Shown here: positions 6,343 to 15,155 of the stretch, piece by piece
How positions within the stretch are numbered: the stretch's first letter is position 1
Layout: the number at the start of each line of letters is the position of its first letter
DNA from: Desulfurococcaceae archaeon
Lineage (GTDB): Archaea > Thermoproteota > Thermoprotei_A > Sulfolobales > NBVN01
NCBI GenBank assembly: GCA_020832985.1
Contig: JAJHRE010000009.1
Span: forward strand, 1-35,028
DNA length: 35,028 nucleotides
Direction of reading: 5' to 3'
The notes under the pieces: model-generated
The model's input: only the letters and a program-made list of their open reading frames with translations
Databases searched by the model: none
Told to the model about the DNA's origin: nothing
Made by a program: the position numbers and the translations under genes

Positions 6343-7694
6343 GTACTTACACTCTTAATGACTTCCTCAGCATACTTTAAAGTCCTCTCAATCAATTCGT
6401 TATAGTTCCCTAAATACTTACTATAGTCTAGAGCTTCACGTACTTCATCAACACTTAAGTACTTAAGTACTTCAGGTTCATTAAGTACTACATCAATTAA
6501 CTCACTACCACTCCTTAAAGCCTTAGTAACTAATTCCCTAACGACTCTATGAGCTTCATACCTACTTAAGCCCTTATCAGTTAACTTAAGCATTAACGAC
6601 TCAGACATTATAGCTCCTTTACTTAACTTTAAATTCTTAATCATATTCTCTGGGTAGACCTTCAAATTACTTAAGACTTCGTTGAAGGTATCTAATATCT
6701 CATCTATCAACATGAACGTATGCGGTATTAACAACCTCTCAGCACTACTATTACTTAAGTCTCTCTCATGCCATAACACTATATCCTCAATCGCAGGTAC
6801 TACTAAACCTCTTAAAACCCTAGTAAGTCCTGAAATCTTCTCACACTCTACTGGGTTAGCCTTATGAGGCATGGTACTACTACCGACCCTACCCCCCACA
6901 CCCTCAGCTAACTCAAGTATTTCAGGCCTCATCAACTCCCTAACCTCAACACCGAACCTCTCAATCTGTGAGGCAAGTATAGCTATAACACTAACTAACT
7001 CAGCGAAGCCGTCCCTAGGGACTACCTGAGTAGTTATTTCATGAGGCCTTAAATTTAACTCCCTCATAACTACAGACTCAACACATAAGCCCTTACCCCT
7101 CCACCCAGCCATAGTACCTACAGCACCAGCCATCTTACCACGAACTACTCTAGACTCAACATCAACTAACCTCTCTAAACTCCTAGTAAGTTCATATACG
7201 TAATTAGCTAGTTTGAAACCTAGTGTTATAGGTAGTGCGTGCTGTCCGTGGGTCCTACCAACCATTATTAAATCCTTATACTCCCTAGTGAGTCTCATCA
7301 ACAACCTTATACTACTAACTAACTTCTTCTTAATCAAGCCTAAAGCATCCCTAACTAGTAAGCCCCATACAGTATCTATCACGTCATTACTAGTAGCTCC
7401 GTAATGTAAGAACCTACTAGCATCTCCGCAGCGATCAGTAAGTATTGAGAGTAACGCTACTACGTCATGGCCTAACACCTCCTCACGTTTATCGACTTCC
7501 TCAGGCCTTACAGTGATACTACCTACACACTTACTAAATGCTTCGTAGTAGCCCTTAGGTACTATACCGCACTCCTCAAGAGCCTTATACAGCCTTAACT
7601 CAACCTCAATCATCTTCTTAATTATATTTTCCCTAGAGAATATCACCCTCATATCGTTAGAACCATACCTGAACTCCAGAGGACATAAACTCAT
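6339..7694 (-). CDS. purB: Adenylosuccinate lyase
   Basis: 451 residues. It cleaves SAICAR to AICAR in IMP synthesis and adenylosuccinate to AMP. Fumarase/aspartase superfamily signatures are all present: HYGATSND (97-104), the GRTHGQHA block (146-153) with the catalytic His, and GSSTMPHKANP (271-281), the flexible-loop signature. Length is normal. The ATG overlaps the purP stop in an ATGA, so translation is coupled; this is the last gene of the purine operon. It serves both this operon and the AMP branch with purA at 20.7-21.7 kb. Confidence 0.95.
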   Translation of the reverse strand: MSLCPLEFRYGSNDMRVIFSRENIIKKMIEVELRLYKALEECGIVPKGYYEAFSKCVGSITVRPEEVDKREEVLGHDVVALLSILTDRCGDASRFLHYGATSNDVIDTVWGLLVRDALGLIKKKLVSSIRLLMRLTREYKDLIMVGRTHGQHALPITLGFKLANYVYELTRSLERLVDVESRVVRGKMAGAVGTMAGWRGKGLCVESVVMRELNLRPHEITTQVVPRDGFAELVSVIAILASQIERFGVEVRELMRPEILELAEGVGGRVGSSTMPHKANPVECEKISGLTRVLRGLVVPAIEDIVLWHERDLSNSSAERLLIPHTFMLIDEILDTFNEVLSNLKVYPENMIKNLKLSKGAIMSESLMLKLTDKGLSRYEAHRVVRELVTKALRSGSELIDVVLNEPEVLKYLSVDEVREALDYSKYLGNYNELIERTLKYAEEVIKSVST

Positions 7695-8779
7695 GTTAAC
7701 ACCCTATCTAAGCAACCTCCCTCAACACACCATCTAATCTCCATAGCGATCCTCCTACCCATACTTACAGGCCTCCCGAAGTAGAGCTTACTGTACTGAC
7801 TACCTACCCCCATATAGACGTTAGTCCCACCCCCGATCCTGAAGGCAACATCATACACAACAACATCTAATTCCGGGGTAACCATTAACTGTAATGTGAA
7901 TGGCCCTATAAGCCCTGGCGGTACGAGCCTATCGACAGCCTCTACAAACGCATCACCTATAGAGAATAACTTATTAAGTATACTCTCCCTAATAGTTGCT
8001 GGTTCATGACCGACCTCAACATACCTGACTGGGTAGTCAATACCTAACTGCTCCTTAGCAGGGATCCTGATAAAACCGTCTAAATTACTTTGAATCCTCC
8101 TATCAATACTTAATAACTCAACATCCTTACGTACAATACTACGGAAGTAGTTCACGTTGAAGTGTGCACCGATTACTAACTCCTCAATTGATGCGTTCTT
8201 TAAAGATACCTCATCAATTACACCCTTATCCATCAACTCCCTAACCTTCCTGTAGAAATCATCCCTATCACTAGCTATGAAGAAACCCCTCTCAACCCTC
8301 CTCCTAGCCTCAGGCATCTTAACTATGACTGGGACGTTTATGGAGTCAGGATCTTTAAACACCTTAGGCCTCCTAATACCTGCAGCATCGAGTAGTTTGT
8401 AGTAATTGTACTCACCAACCCTCTCCTCCCACTTAAGGAGGTACTTATTACCGAATACAGGTATCCTCAACCTCTCCTCAATATTCTTATAACCGACGTA
8501 TACTGAGAAACTCCTATTAGGTATTAATATGGTGTTGAGGTCCTTAAGCCTCCTCATAACGTCTTCATCAACAACATCAGCGAATTTCTTAAGTATTAAG
8601 ACTTCATCAACTACAGCTTTAAATCTTAGGTAGGGTAGTTCCCTCCCAGCCTCACATATAGCTACTGTCTTAAACCCCTCATCCTTAGCACCGTCGAATA
8701 CGTCTAGGGCTGAGTGACTAGCTATAGCACCTATATGGATATTCCTTAAGTCATAACTACGTAGTAATTCAGAACTCAA
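7691..8779 (-). CDS. purP: Formate-dependent FAICAR synthetase PurP
   Basis: 362 residues of the archaeal PurP family. It converts AICAR, formate and ATP to FAICAR, replacing the folate-dependent transformylase of PurH. The N-terminal block IGAIASHSALDVFDGAKDEG (residues 16-35) is the family's AICAR-binding start, followed by an ATP-grasp domain (PVIVKMPEARRRVERGFF) and the C-terminal RIGGGTNVYMG (314-324). TTG 8779 is the only fitting start; GGTGAT, inside the purM 3' end, is its SD. It overlaps purM by 11 nt. With PurT this makes both one-carbon steps of the pathway dependent on free formate. Confidence 0.93.
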   Translation of the reverse strand: MSSELLRSYDLRNIHIGAIASHSALDVFDGAKDEGFKTVAICEAGRELPYLRFKAVVDEVLILKKFADVVDEDVMRRLKDLNTILIPNRSFSVYVGYKNIEERLRIPVFGNKYLLKWEERVGEYNYYKLLDAAGIRRPKVFKDPDSINVPVIVKMPEARRRVERGFFIASDRDDFYRKVRELMDKGVIDEVSLKNASIEELVIGAHFNVNYFRSIVRKDVELLSIDRRIQSNLDGFIRIPAKEQLGIDYPVRYVEVGHEPATIRESILNKLFSIGDAFVEAVDRLVPPGLIGPFTLQLMVTPELDVVVYDVAFRIGGGTNVYMGVGSQYSKLYFGRPVSMGRRIAMEIRWCVEGGCLDRVLT

Positions 8780-9782
8780 CTACATCACCGTAGTAGGTCT
8801 TAACTATAACCTTACCTGAACCCCTCATAACGTAACCAACCTCTACAAAATCTACATTATGTTTAACAGCTAAATACTTAAAATCCTGTAAGTTCTCCTC
8901 AGGTAGTGTGACCACCATACCTACACCCATATTAAACACCCTATACATCTCCTCAACACTTACCCCACCTAAACTCATAATTATTTCGAATATCTTAGGT
9001 GGTTTAGGAGCGTTGATAAAGATGTTGAGGTCATTACTTAACACCCTCCTAACCTTCTTAAAACTACCACCTGTTATATGTGCGGCTGAGTTAATCAACT
9101 TACTACTGAATGCGTCAATTATCAACGGCCCGTAATTCCTAACAGGTTTTAAGACCTCATCAGATATCCTAACACCATCAACTACTACGTCATAACCTAC
9201 ACTACCCTCCAACACCTTCCTAACTAGGCTATAACCATTAGCATGTATACCATTACTTAGTAACCCCAGTACTACGTCCCCCTCCCTAGCCTTATTAACT
9301 ACGTCGAACTCCTTAACAGCTAGTACAGTACATACGACGTCTAAACCATACATTAAGTCTGGTAGGATGGCTGTCTCACCACCTAATAAAGCTAACTTAT
9401 TAGTTAGGGCTGCATCAACTATACCCTCCATAACCTCCTCGTAAGCCTTCTCATCAGGTCTACTCATAGCTATATAGTCAACTAGTGCTAATGGTCTACC
9501 ACCATCACATACAACATCGTTTACGTTAACCACTACTGAATCCCAACCTAAGACCCTATAACTACCTAACTTACTAGCGACTAACGCCTTAGTCCCAACA
9601 CCATCTACGTGGAGTATTAATTTAGTCTTATTAACTTCAACCCATGTTGAATACCCTCCAAGACCTCCATAACTAACACCTAAATACTCATTAACCCTAC
9701 GTATAATATCTAACACCTTACCATGCAACCCACTAACTACTTTCAAGTCAACACCAGCTTTAGAGTAAGTCCAACCACTCAT
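8769..9782 (-). CDS. purM: Phosphoribosylformylglycinamidine cyclo-ligase
   Basis: 337 residues from ATG 9782. A GTG three codons upstream is possible, but GAGGTGGT is placed 4 nt before this ATG, which decides it. It closes FGAM to AIR using ATP. The dinucleotide-like ATP/Mg motif HVDGVGTKAL (residues 58-67), the VNDVVCDGGRPL block, GGETAILPD and GIHANGYSL (LSNGIHANGYS) are the PurM family signatures; ITGGSFKKVRRVL corresponds to the ITGGG...RxxP region. The gene lies 10 nt after purT and overlaps purP. Normal length. Confidence 0.94.
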   Translation of the reverse strand: MSGWTYSKAGVDLKVVSGLHGKVLDIIRRVNEYLGVSYGGLGGYSTWVEVNKTKLILHVDGVGTKALVASKLGSYRVLGWDSVVVNVNDVVCDGGRPLALVDYIAMSRPDEKAYEEVMEGIVDAALTNKLALLGGETAILPDLMYGLDVVCTVLAVKEFDVVNKAREGDVVLGLLSNGIHANGYSLVRKVLEGSVGYDVVVDGVRISDEVLKPVRNYGPLIIDAFSSKLINSAAHITGGSFKKVRRVLSNDLNIFINAPKPPKIFEIIMSLGGVSVEEMYRVFNMGVGMVVTLPEENLQDFKYLAVKHNVDFVEVGYVMRGSGKVIVKTYYGDVVEF

Positions 9783-9792
9783 GAATACCACC

Positions 9793-11016
9793 TCAAGAAA
9801 TCACTAACTTATTTAAGACCTTCCTAAGCTTACCCCTAGCATCATAGACATCTACACCCCTAGCTAGTAAGACAGCCATACGTCTCCCACGGTAGGTGGA
9901 TGGCTTCCCGAAAATCCTTACATCAACACCTTCAACACTTAACACCTCATGAACTCCGTAGTACTTAGGCCCCCAAACACCGTCTAAGTCAGTATATACT
10001 GCGTAACTAGCACCAGCAGATATTAAGTTCACCTTAGGTATTGGGAGTCTTAAAGCCGCCCTCAAATGTATAGCGAACTCACTTAAGTCTTGAGTAACTA
10101 ACGTAACGAATCCTGTGTCGTGAGGTCTCGGAGCTACCTCACTAACTAATAACCTACCATCCTTAGTTAAGAATAACTCAACACCGTAGATTCCGTAACC
10201 CCCTAAAGCCTCAACGATCTTAACTGCGTACTCCCTACACTTCCTAAGTATATCCTCATCCCTAATCGACGGTTGCCAAGACTCTATATAGTGGAAATGA
10301 CCGTACCTCCAATGCTCTACAGGTTCTAAAGTACTTATGAATACCTCATTACTAGGTGTTACGTACCTGTAGGTTAGGACTGTAAACTCTGTTAGTAAGT
10401 CGACGAACTCCTCAACTATAACCCTCCTACTCAACCCCCTACCACTAACAACAGCATATCTATAAGCATTCCTTAACTCCCCCTCACTTAATGGAGTCCT
10501 TATAACTGTATGGCCATGACCACTACTACTCATCTCAGGCTTCACTATACATGGGTAGCCGACAACATCACATGCATTAATGAGTCCCTCCTCACTACTA
10601 ACTACGACATACTTAGTCGTCGGTAGTTCAAGCTTCTTAGACAGGAACTCCCTCAACTCAACCCTATTCATACACACCCTAACAGCCTCAGCATTAGGTG
10701 CTATGAAGTAACCTTCAGATTCTAACTCCTTAAGAGCTCCAGTATCTACAGCCTCAACCTCAGGAATCACTACGTCAGGTCTCTCCCTATACACGACCTC
10801 CTTAACAGCCCTACCGTCCAACATATTGATAACGTATTTCCTATGGGCTAAATGCATTGCAGGTGCGTTATCATACCTATCAACAGCTACTACCTCAAGA
10901 CCTAACTTATGTGCCTCAAGAGCTAACTCCTTACCTAACTCACCACTACCTAAGAGTAATACCTTAGTAGACTTACTACTTAGTGGGGTCCCGATAAACT
11001 CCCTAACTGTAGTCAT
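9793..11016 (-). CDS. purT: Formate-dependent phosphoribosylglycinamide formyltransferase PurT
   Basis: 407 residues. It converts GAR, formate and ATP to FGAR without folate. ATP-grasp family related to PurK. The N-terminal domain begins KVLLLGSGELGKELALEA (18-35), and PEVEAVDTGAL matches the PurT substrate block rather than PurK. The ATP-grasp part has YPCIVKPEMSSSGHGHTVIR, and the C-terminal EVAPRPHDTGFVT is the conserved PurT metal/phosphate region. ATG 11016 lies inside the 3' end of purD (14 nt overlap), with GGTG upstream. I considered PurK, but HDTGFVT and the GHGHT segment favour PurT. Confidence 0.93.
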   Translation of the reverse strand: MTTVREFIGTPLSSKSTKVLLLGSGELGKELALEAHKLGLEVVAVDRYDNAPAMHLAHRKYVINMLDGRAVKEVVYRERPDVVIPEVEAVDTGALKELESEGYFIAPNAEAVRVCMNRVELREFLSKKLELPTTKYVVVSSEEGLINACDVVGYPCIVKPEMSSSGHGHTVIRTPLSEGELRNAYRYAVVSGRGLSRRVIVEEFVDLLTEFTVLTYRYVTPSNEVFISTLEPVEHWRYGHFHYIESWQPSIRDEDILRKCREYAVKIVEALGGYGIYGVELFLTKDGRLLVSEVAPRPHDTGFVTLVTQDLSEFAIHLRAALRLPIPKVNLISAGASYAVYTDLDGVWGPKYYGVHEVLSVEGVDVRIFGKPSTYRGRRMAVLLARGVDVYDARGKLRKVLNKLVIS

Positions 11017-12481
11017 AAGTTATGACACCCTTACCAGGTATCCAATCAACCTTAATAGTTGAGAGTCCCTTACCCCTCCTATAAGTATATGCGTTCCTAA
11101 CTATATCAGCTGTCATAACCCTCCTCATAATTAAATCCTTAGTACCTATATCCCTACGGTAGAAGGTATCCCAACCATCTACACACTTAACGAACTCTAC
11201 ACACTTATTAACCCTCTTACTAACCTCATCAAAATCCTCACCAGCACATACTAACTCAACAATCCTCGAACCGGTAGTATACATAGAACCGTTGATTAAC
11301 TCAACACCTGCGTAGAGTACTTCACAACCGTAATTCCTGATCGACTTCTCATCAACTACTACTGGATGGCCCTTAGCAACCTTCCTATTATTTGGGTATC
11401 CACGAGGGCATACAGCCTTAACAACTGAGACTAAATCTTCACGTACCCTAAGCTTAACACTAGCTAACCTACCAGATACAGCCCTATCTATAACCTCGAG
11501 TAGGTCGGTATCTAACGTGTATATGTAGTTAGAGACTTCAGGGTCTCCGAACCTACTGTAGAACTCTATGACTGTAGGCCCTAGTAATGATGTTAACATC
11601 ATCTGACCGGATAGGACACCTACATACCTCTCCCCAACAACCTCCTGAAGAACCTTAAGCACCCTCTCAACGATATCGACACTCTCTCTGAACTCACCCT
11701 CATTAATGAATGGTAGGAGGTATCCAGGCCCTTGAATACTTCCCATACCGCCGGTCTCAGGACCTAAATCATTATCGAATGCGTGTGGGTGGTCTTGAAC
11801 TAGGGGTAATGGTAGTAATGTGTAGCCGTCAGTAATACACATGAGTGTGTACTCAACACCTTCAACCCTCTCCTCAACTAATAACTTATAATCTATATCT
11901 ACGTAGTGACTCATAACATCACTTATTAACTTCCTCGTATAGTCAACACGTACTCTAGACTTAACATCACTTAGATATGCTTGTAAGTCAGCAATTACTT
12001 TAACACCCTTACCACCAGCCTGCCTAGCAGGCTTAATCACTACATCACCAGCATTACCTACGTACTCTATAGCTTGGGAAACATCAGTGAATGCCTTATA
12101 AGCTAACCTACCTGGAATCCTATACCTCCACATAAGCTCCCTCATAAAGACCTTACTCTTCTCAATCTCAGCTAACTTACTAGAAGCTCCGAATACTGCA
12201 TAACCACAACCCCTCAACTCATCACTAACACCGTGGAATTGAGGTTCTTCAGGACCTATAACAACTACGTCAGGGGATACCTCATCAACCCTAACCTTAA
12301 CCTCCTTACGGTTTAGGATATCACATGTTATTAACTTACCACCACTACGTTCTGCAACCTTCTTAAGACCTGGGTTAACATGTGATGATATGACGTATAT
12401 CTTAGGCTCTAACGAACTCCTACTCAACATTAGAGCTATAGCGTTCTCCCTACCACCATCACCTACTACCACAACCTTCAA
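11003..12481 (-). CDS. purD: Phosphoribosylamine-glycine ligase
   Basis: 492 residues. It joins phosphoribosylamine and glycine to GAR with ATP. An N-terminal Rossmann-like part (VVVVGDGGRENAIALML) is followed by an ATP-grasp with DVVIKPARQAGGKGVKVI, LVEERVEGVEYTLMC, DHPHAFDNDLGPETGGMG and EFYSRFGDPEV. These match PurD, although the usual bacterial form is about 425 residues, so the archaeal version is longer, mainly in the C-terminal third. TTG 12481 overlaps the purF2 stop (TTGA) with GGGGTGGTC as SD, giving tight coupling. Confidence 0.94.
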   Translation of the reverse strand: MKVVVVGDGGRENAIALMLSRSSLEPKIYVISSHVNPGLKKVAERSGGKLITCDILNRKEVKVRVDEVSPDVVVIGPEEPQFHGVSDELRGCGYAVFGASSKLAEIEKSKVFMRELMWRYRIPGRLAYKAFTDVSQAIEYVGNAGDVVIKPARQAGGKGVKVIADLQAYLSDVKSRVRVDYTRKLISDVMSHYVDIDYKLLVEERVEGVEYTLMCITDGYTLLPLPLVQDHPHAFDNDLGPETGGMGSIQGPGYLLPFINEGEFRESVDIVERVLKVLQEVVGERYVGVLSGQMMLTSLLGPTVIEFYSRFGDPEVSNYIYTLDTDLLEVIDRAVSGRLASVKLRVREDLVSVVKAVCPRGYPNNRKVAKGHPVVVDEKSIRNYGCEVLYAGVELINGSMYTTGSRIVELVCAGEDFDEVSKRVNKCVEFVKCVDGWDTFYRRDIGTKDLIMRRVMTADIVRNAYTYRRGKGLSTIKVDWIPGKGVITYDYS

Positions 12482-13779
12482 CTACGACCACCCCTAACTA
12501 AACACCCACCTAAGAAACAACCAGTACATAAGTTCATCCCCGAACTACTGAATAATTTAGAGACTTCATCCACTGATAACCAAGTTATTGAATCTGCCTC
12601 AACATACTTAACAGCTAACTCATCACTTAAGTTAGCTGTTAATAACTCATCCTTAGGAGGTATCTCCTTACCGTAAGGACAGTTAGTGATGAGTTTAGGA
12701 CTACCTATGACTACGTGGACCTCCTTAACACCTAATTTATTCCTAAGTATCTGGATAACACTCTTAACTGTTAAACCCCTAACTAAGCTATCATCAACTA
12801 TAGCGACCCTCCTACCGCTGAACACATACCTAACAGGGTTTAACTTTAGTTGAATCCCTATTAACCTCTCTAGAGGGTCACCCTTAATCGCAGTCCTAAC
12901 CTTAACACCAGTTGATATAAACCCGTACTCTAAATCCTTACCTAACACCTTAGCAAAACCTAGAGCGTAGGGTATGGCTGTCTCAGGAACACCTACAACT
13001 ACGTCGACATCATACTCGAACCTCCTACCTAACTCCTCACCTAACGACTTCCTAATAGAGTATACGTCAATACCGTCAAGTACTGAGTCATGCCTAGCCA
13101 TGTATATATACTCAAACGTACAGATAGCGTGGTTAACAACACCGTCTGTAGGTACTTCACCAACTGTGACTAAGTCAGGGGATATGTATACGTACTCACC
13201 AGGCTTCACAGCACTCCTTAACTCACCACCTAAGATGTTAATAGGTACCGACTCAGTAGCGATTAACGCAAGATCGAAGCCATACCCACCTAGATGTAGT
13301 GGTGTTAACCCAGGTACTGACCTATAAGCTATAACCTCTGACTTATTATTTATGAGTAGTAATGAGTAAACACCTCTAACACCCTTAATGACCTCTACGA
13401 ATGCCTCCACTAACTTATAACCTAGGTTAACTAACTTAAGGAGCCTCCTACCGATATCAAGTACTGAACCATCTACATACCCATCTACCAGTAGTGAGAG
13501 TTCGTAACCGTTATCACTTAAGTAGGTATACTTCCCTTCAAGACGGTCTACCTGACTGTAAACACCTCCAATACCTACATACCCCTCAAGCAGGTCTAGT
13601 GAGTCCTTATTAAGTAGTAGGTGTGTGATATCACCTCCAACACTCTTTAAATTCCTACCATTACTTAACACTACTACGTAGTTATCACCTCTGTTATGAG
13701 ATGCTAGTAAGCCGTAATACATGAACTTACTAACATTCCATAACTCATCAAACGCTACTATACCTACTAAACCACCCAT
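12478..13779 (-). CDS. PurF paralog without glutaminase nucleophile
   Basis: 433 residues, clearly homologous to amidophosphoribosyltransferase over its whole length. The N-terminus MGGLVGIVAFD aligns with MCGIAAYYG of the neighbouring purF and has Val5 where the catalytic Cys must be. The HVRYSTTGEP glutamine-site block is replaced by GIGGVYSQVDRLEG. The phosphoribosyltransferase PRPP loop is kept (VAIVDDSLVRGLT), as are Cys residues at positions like the PurF 4Fe-4S ligands (AICTFEYIYMAR, TNCPYG, LCTGC). The NRYAGRSF flexible loop is lost. ATG 13779 has SD GAGGTGGTGAT. It lies between purF and purD. Probably a non-catalytic or regulatory partner subunit; use of ammonia is an alternative. 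An intact frame and placement in the operon argue against a pseudogene. Confidence 0.85.
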   Translation of the reverse strand: MGGLVGIVAFDELWNVSKFMYYGLLASHNRGDNYVVVLSNGRNLKSVGGDITHLLLNKDSLDLLEGYVGIGGVYSQVDRLEGKYTYLSDNGYELSLLVDGYVDGSVLDIGRRLLKLVNLGYKLVEAFVEVIKGVRGVYSLLLINNKSEVIAYRSVPGLTPLHLGGYGFDLALIATESVPINILGGELRSAVKPGEYVYISPDLVTVGEVPTDGVVNHAICTFEYIYMARHDSVLDGIDVYSIRKSLGEELGRRFEYDVDVVVGVPETAIPYALGFAKVLGKDLEYGFISTGVKVRTAIKGDPLERLIGIQLKLNPVRYVFSGRRVAIVDDSLVRGLTVKSVIQILRNKLGVKEVHVVIGSPKLITNCPYGKEIPPKDELLTANLSDELAVKYVEADSITWLSVDEVSKLFSSSGMNLCTGCFLGGCLVRGGRS

Positions 13780-13782
13780 AAA

Positions 13783-15150
13783 TCACCACCTCGAAAAGAC
13801 CTTCTCAAGGACCTCAACGTTAATATCCTTGAAGGGGTAAACACCTGTGTAGCAGGCTAGACATAACGACGGTAGCTTCACAGCCCAACGTAGACCTTCA
13901 ACAGTATTGTATAGTAGGCTATCAGCACCTAAGTACTTACTTATACTGTCTACGTCATCATACCTAGACGCTATTAACTCCCTCCTAGTTGGGAAGTCGA
14001 TACCCATAAAGCATGGGTACTTAACAGGTGGGCTAGCAACCCTAACATGTACTTCCTTAGCACCCCTACATTTAAGGATCTTGACAATCCTCTCCATAGT
14101 AGTACCCCTAATTAATGAATCATCTACTACAGCAACCCTCCTACCACACACTACAGACTTTATAACACCGTACTTAACATCTGATATGAAGTCACGTACA
14201 TCTGGAGTTGTTATGAAGCTCCGACCAGCATACCTATTCCTGATTAGACCCTCATCAAATAATACCTTACGTACGATGCTGTAGCCTAGAGCAGCACTCC
14301 TACCACTATCAGGTACTGGGATCACCACATCAACATCTACGTTATCCATACCCCCAACATACATCCCCATCCTCACCCTAGCCTCATGGACTTGAACACT
14401 GTTGAATACTGAGTCAGGTCTGGAGAAGTAAACGTATTCGAAGACGCATGGACTGAAAACACCTCTAACACCACTATCTACAACTTCTAATGACTTACCG
14501 TCGAAGGAGACTATAGTTCCAGGCCCTACCTCACTCCAAGAGTCAAACCCTAACACCTCAAGAGCTGAGGATTCTGAAGCAATTGCTAATACCTCACCAT
14601 TAAACGAATATGTTAAGGGTTTAAACCCCCAAGGATCTCTAGCTATTACTACCCTAGGCTCAGGAGTTAACACGACTAAACTATAGCTACCCCTAACCAA
14701 CGACGCTAAGTTCTTAACAGCCTCAACAACATCACCTAACTCCTCATAGAGTTTAAGGACTAACCTAGCCAGTACTTCAGCATCACTAGGTATGTAAGAA
14801 TTCAGGAATTCCTTAGATAAGTCACGGTAGTTAATTATGTTTCCGTTGAAAGCTAATGAAATACTCCTACCATTACTACTCAAGGTTATCGGTTGGGTAC
14901 CGACACCACTTCCGGGCTCACCAGTTGTTGAGTACCTAACATGCCCTATAGCTACTTGAGAATCTAATCTACTGACCTCGTTAGGGCTTATAGCTGTTAG
15001 GACGTAGCCAGGCCTGACTATGGTCTTTATAGAATTCTTAGAAAGTATTGATATACCTGCTGATTCCTGACCCCTATGCTGTAACTCAACTAATAATTTG
15101 TAAGTGTTTAGAGGTGCGTTAGGGCCGTAATAAGCTGCGATACCACACAT
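13783..15150 (-). CDS. purF: Amidophosphoribosyltransferase
   Basis: 455 residues from ATG 15150, chosen so that the catalytic Cys2 (MCGIAAYYG) becomes N-terminal after Met removal; longer starts would bury it. First step of purine synthesis: PRPP plus glutamine to phosphoribosylamine. The Ntn glutaminase domain has LQHRGQESAG, HVRYSTTGEP and AFNGNI. The PRTase domain has PVPDSGRSAALGY, NRYAGRSF and the PRPP loop VAVVDDSLIRGTT. Four Cys at 4Fe-4S ligand positions are present (PCVFEYVYFSRPDS, YPCFMGID, CLAC). The start is 6 nt after the purL stop. The adjacent paralog downstream lacks the glutaminase residues. Confidence 0.95.
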   Translation of the reverse strand: MCGIAAYYGPNAPLNTYKLLVELQHRGQESAGISILSKNSIKTIVRPGYVLTAISPNEVSRLDSQVAIGHVRYSTTGEPGSGVGTQPITLSSNGRSISLAFNGNIINYRDLSKEFLNSYIPSDAEVLARLVLKLYEELGDVVEAVKNLASLVRGSYSLVVLTPEPRVVIARDPWGFKPLTYSFNGEVLAIASESSALEVLGFDSWSEVGPGTIVSFDGKSLEVVDSGVRGVFSPCVFEYVYFSRPDSVFNSVQVHEARVRMGMYVGGMDNVDVDVVIPVPDSGRSAALGYSIVRKVLFDEGLIRNRYAGRSFITTPDVRDFISDVKYGVIKSVVCGRRVAVVDDSLIRGTTMERIVKILKCRGAKEVHVRVASPPVKYPCFMGIDFPTRRELIASRYDDVDSISKYLGADSLLYNTVEGLRWAVKLPSLCLACYTGVYPFKDINVEVLEKVFSRW

Positions 15151-15155
15151 GACCA

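Noticed and set aside
9793-11016. PurK instead of PurT
   Set aside because: PEVEAVDT, GHGHT and EVAPRPHDTGFVT match PurT, and no purE is adjacent.
12478-13779. Second purF as a pseudogene or assembly duplication
   Set aside because: It has one intact frame, a strong SD and diverged sequence from the first copy, so it is a distinct maintained gene.
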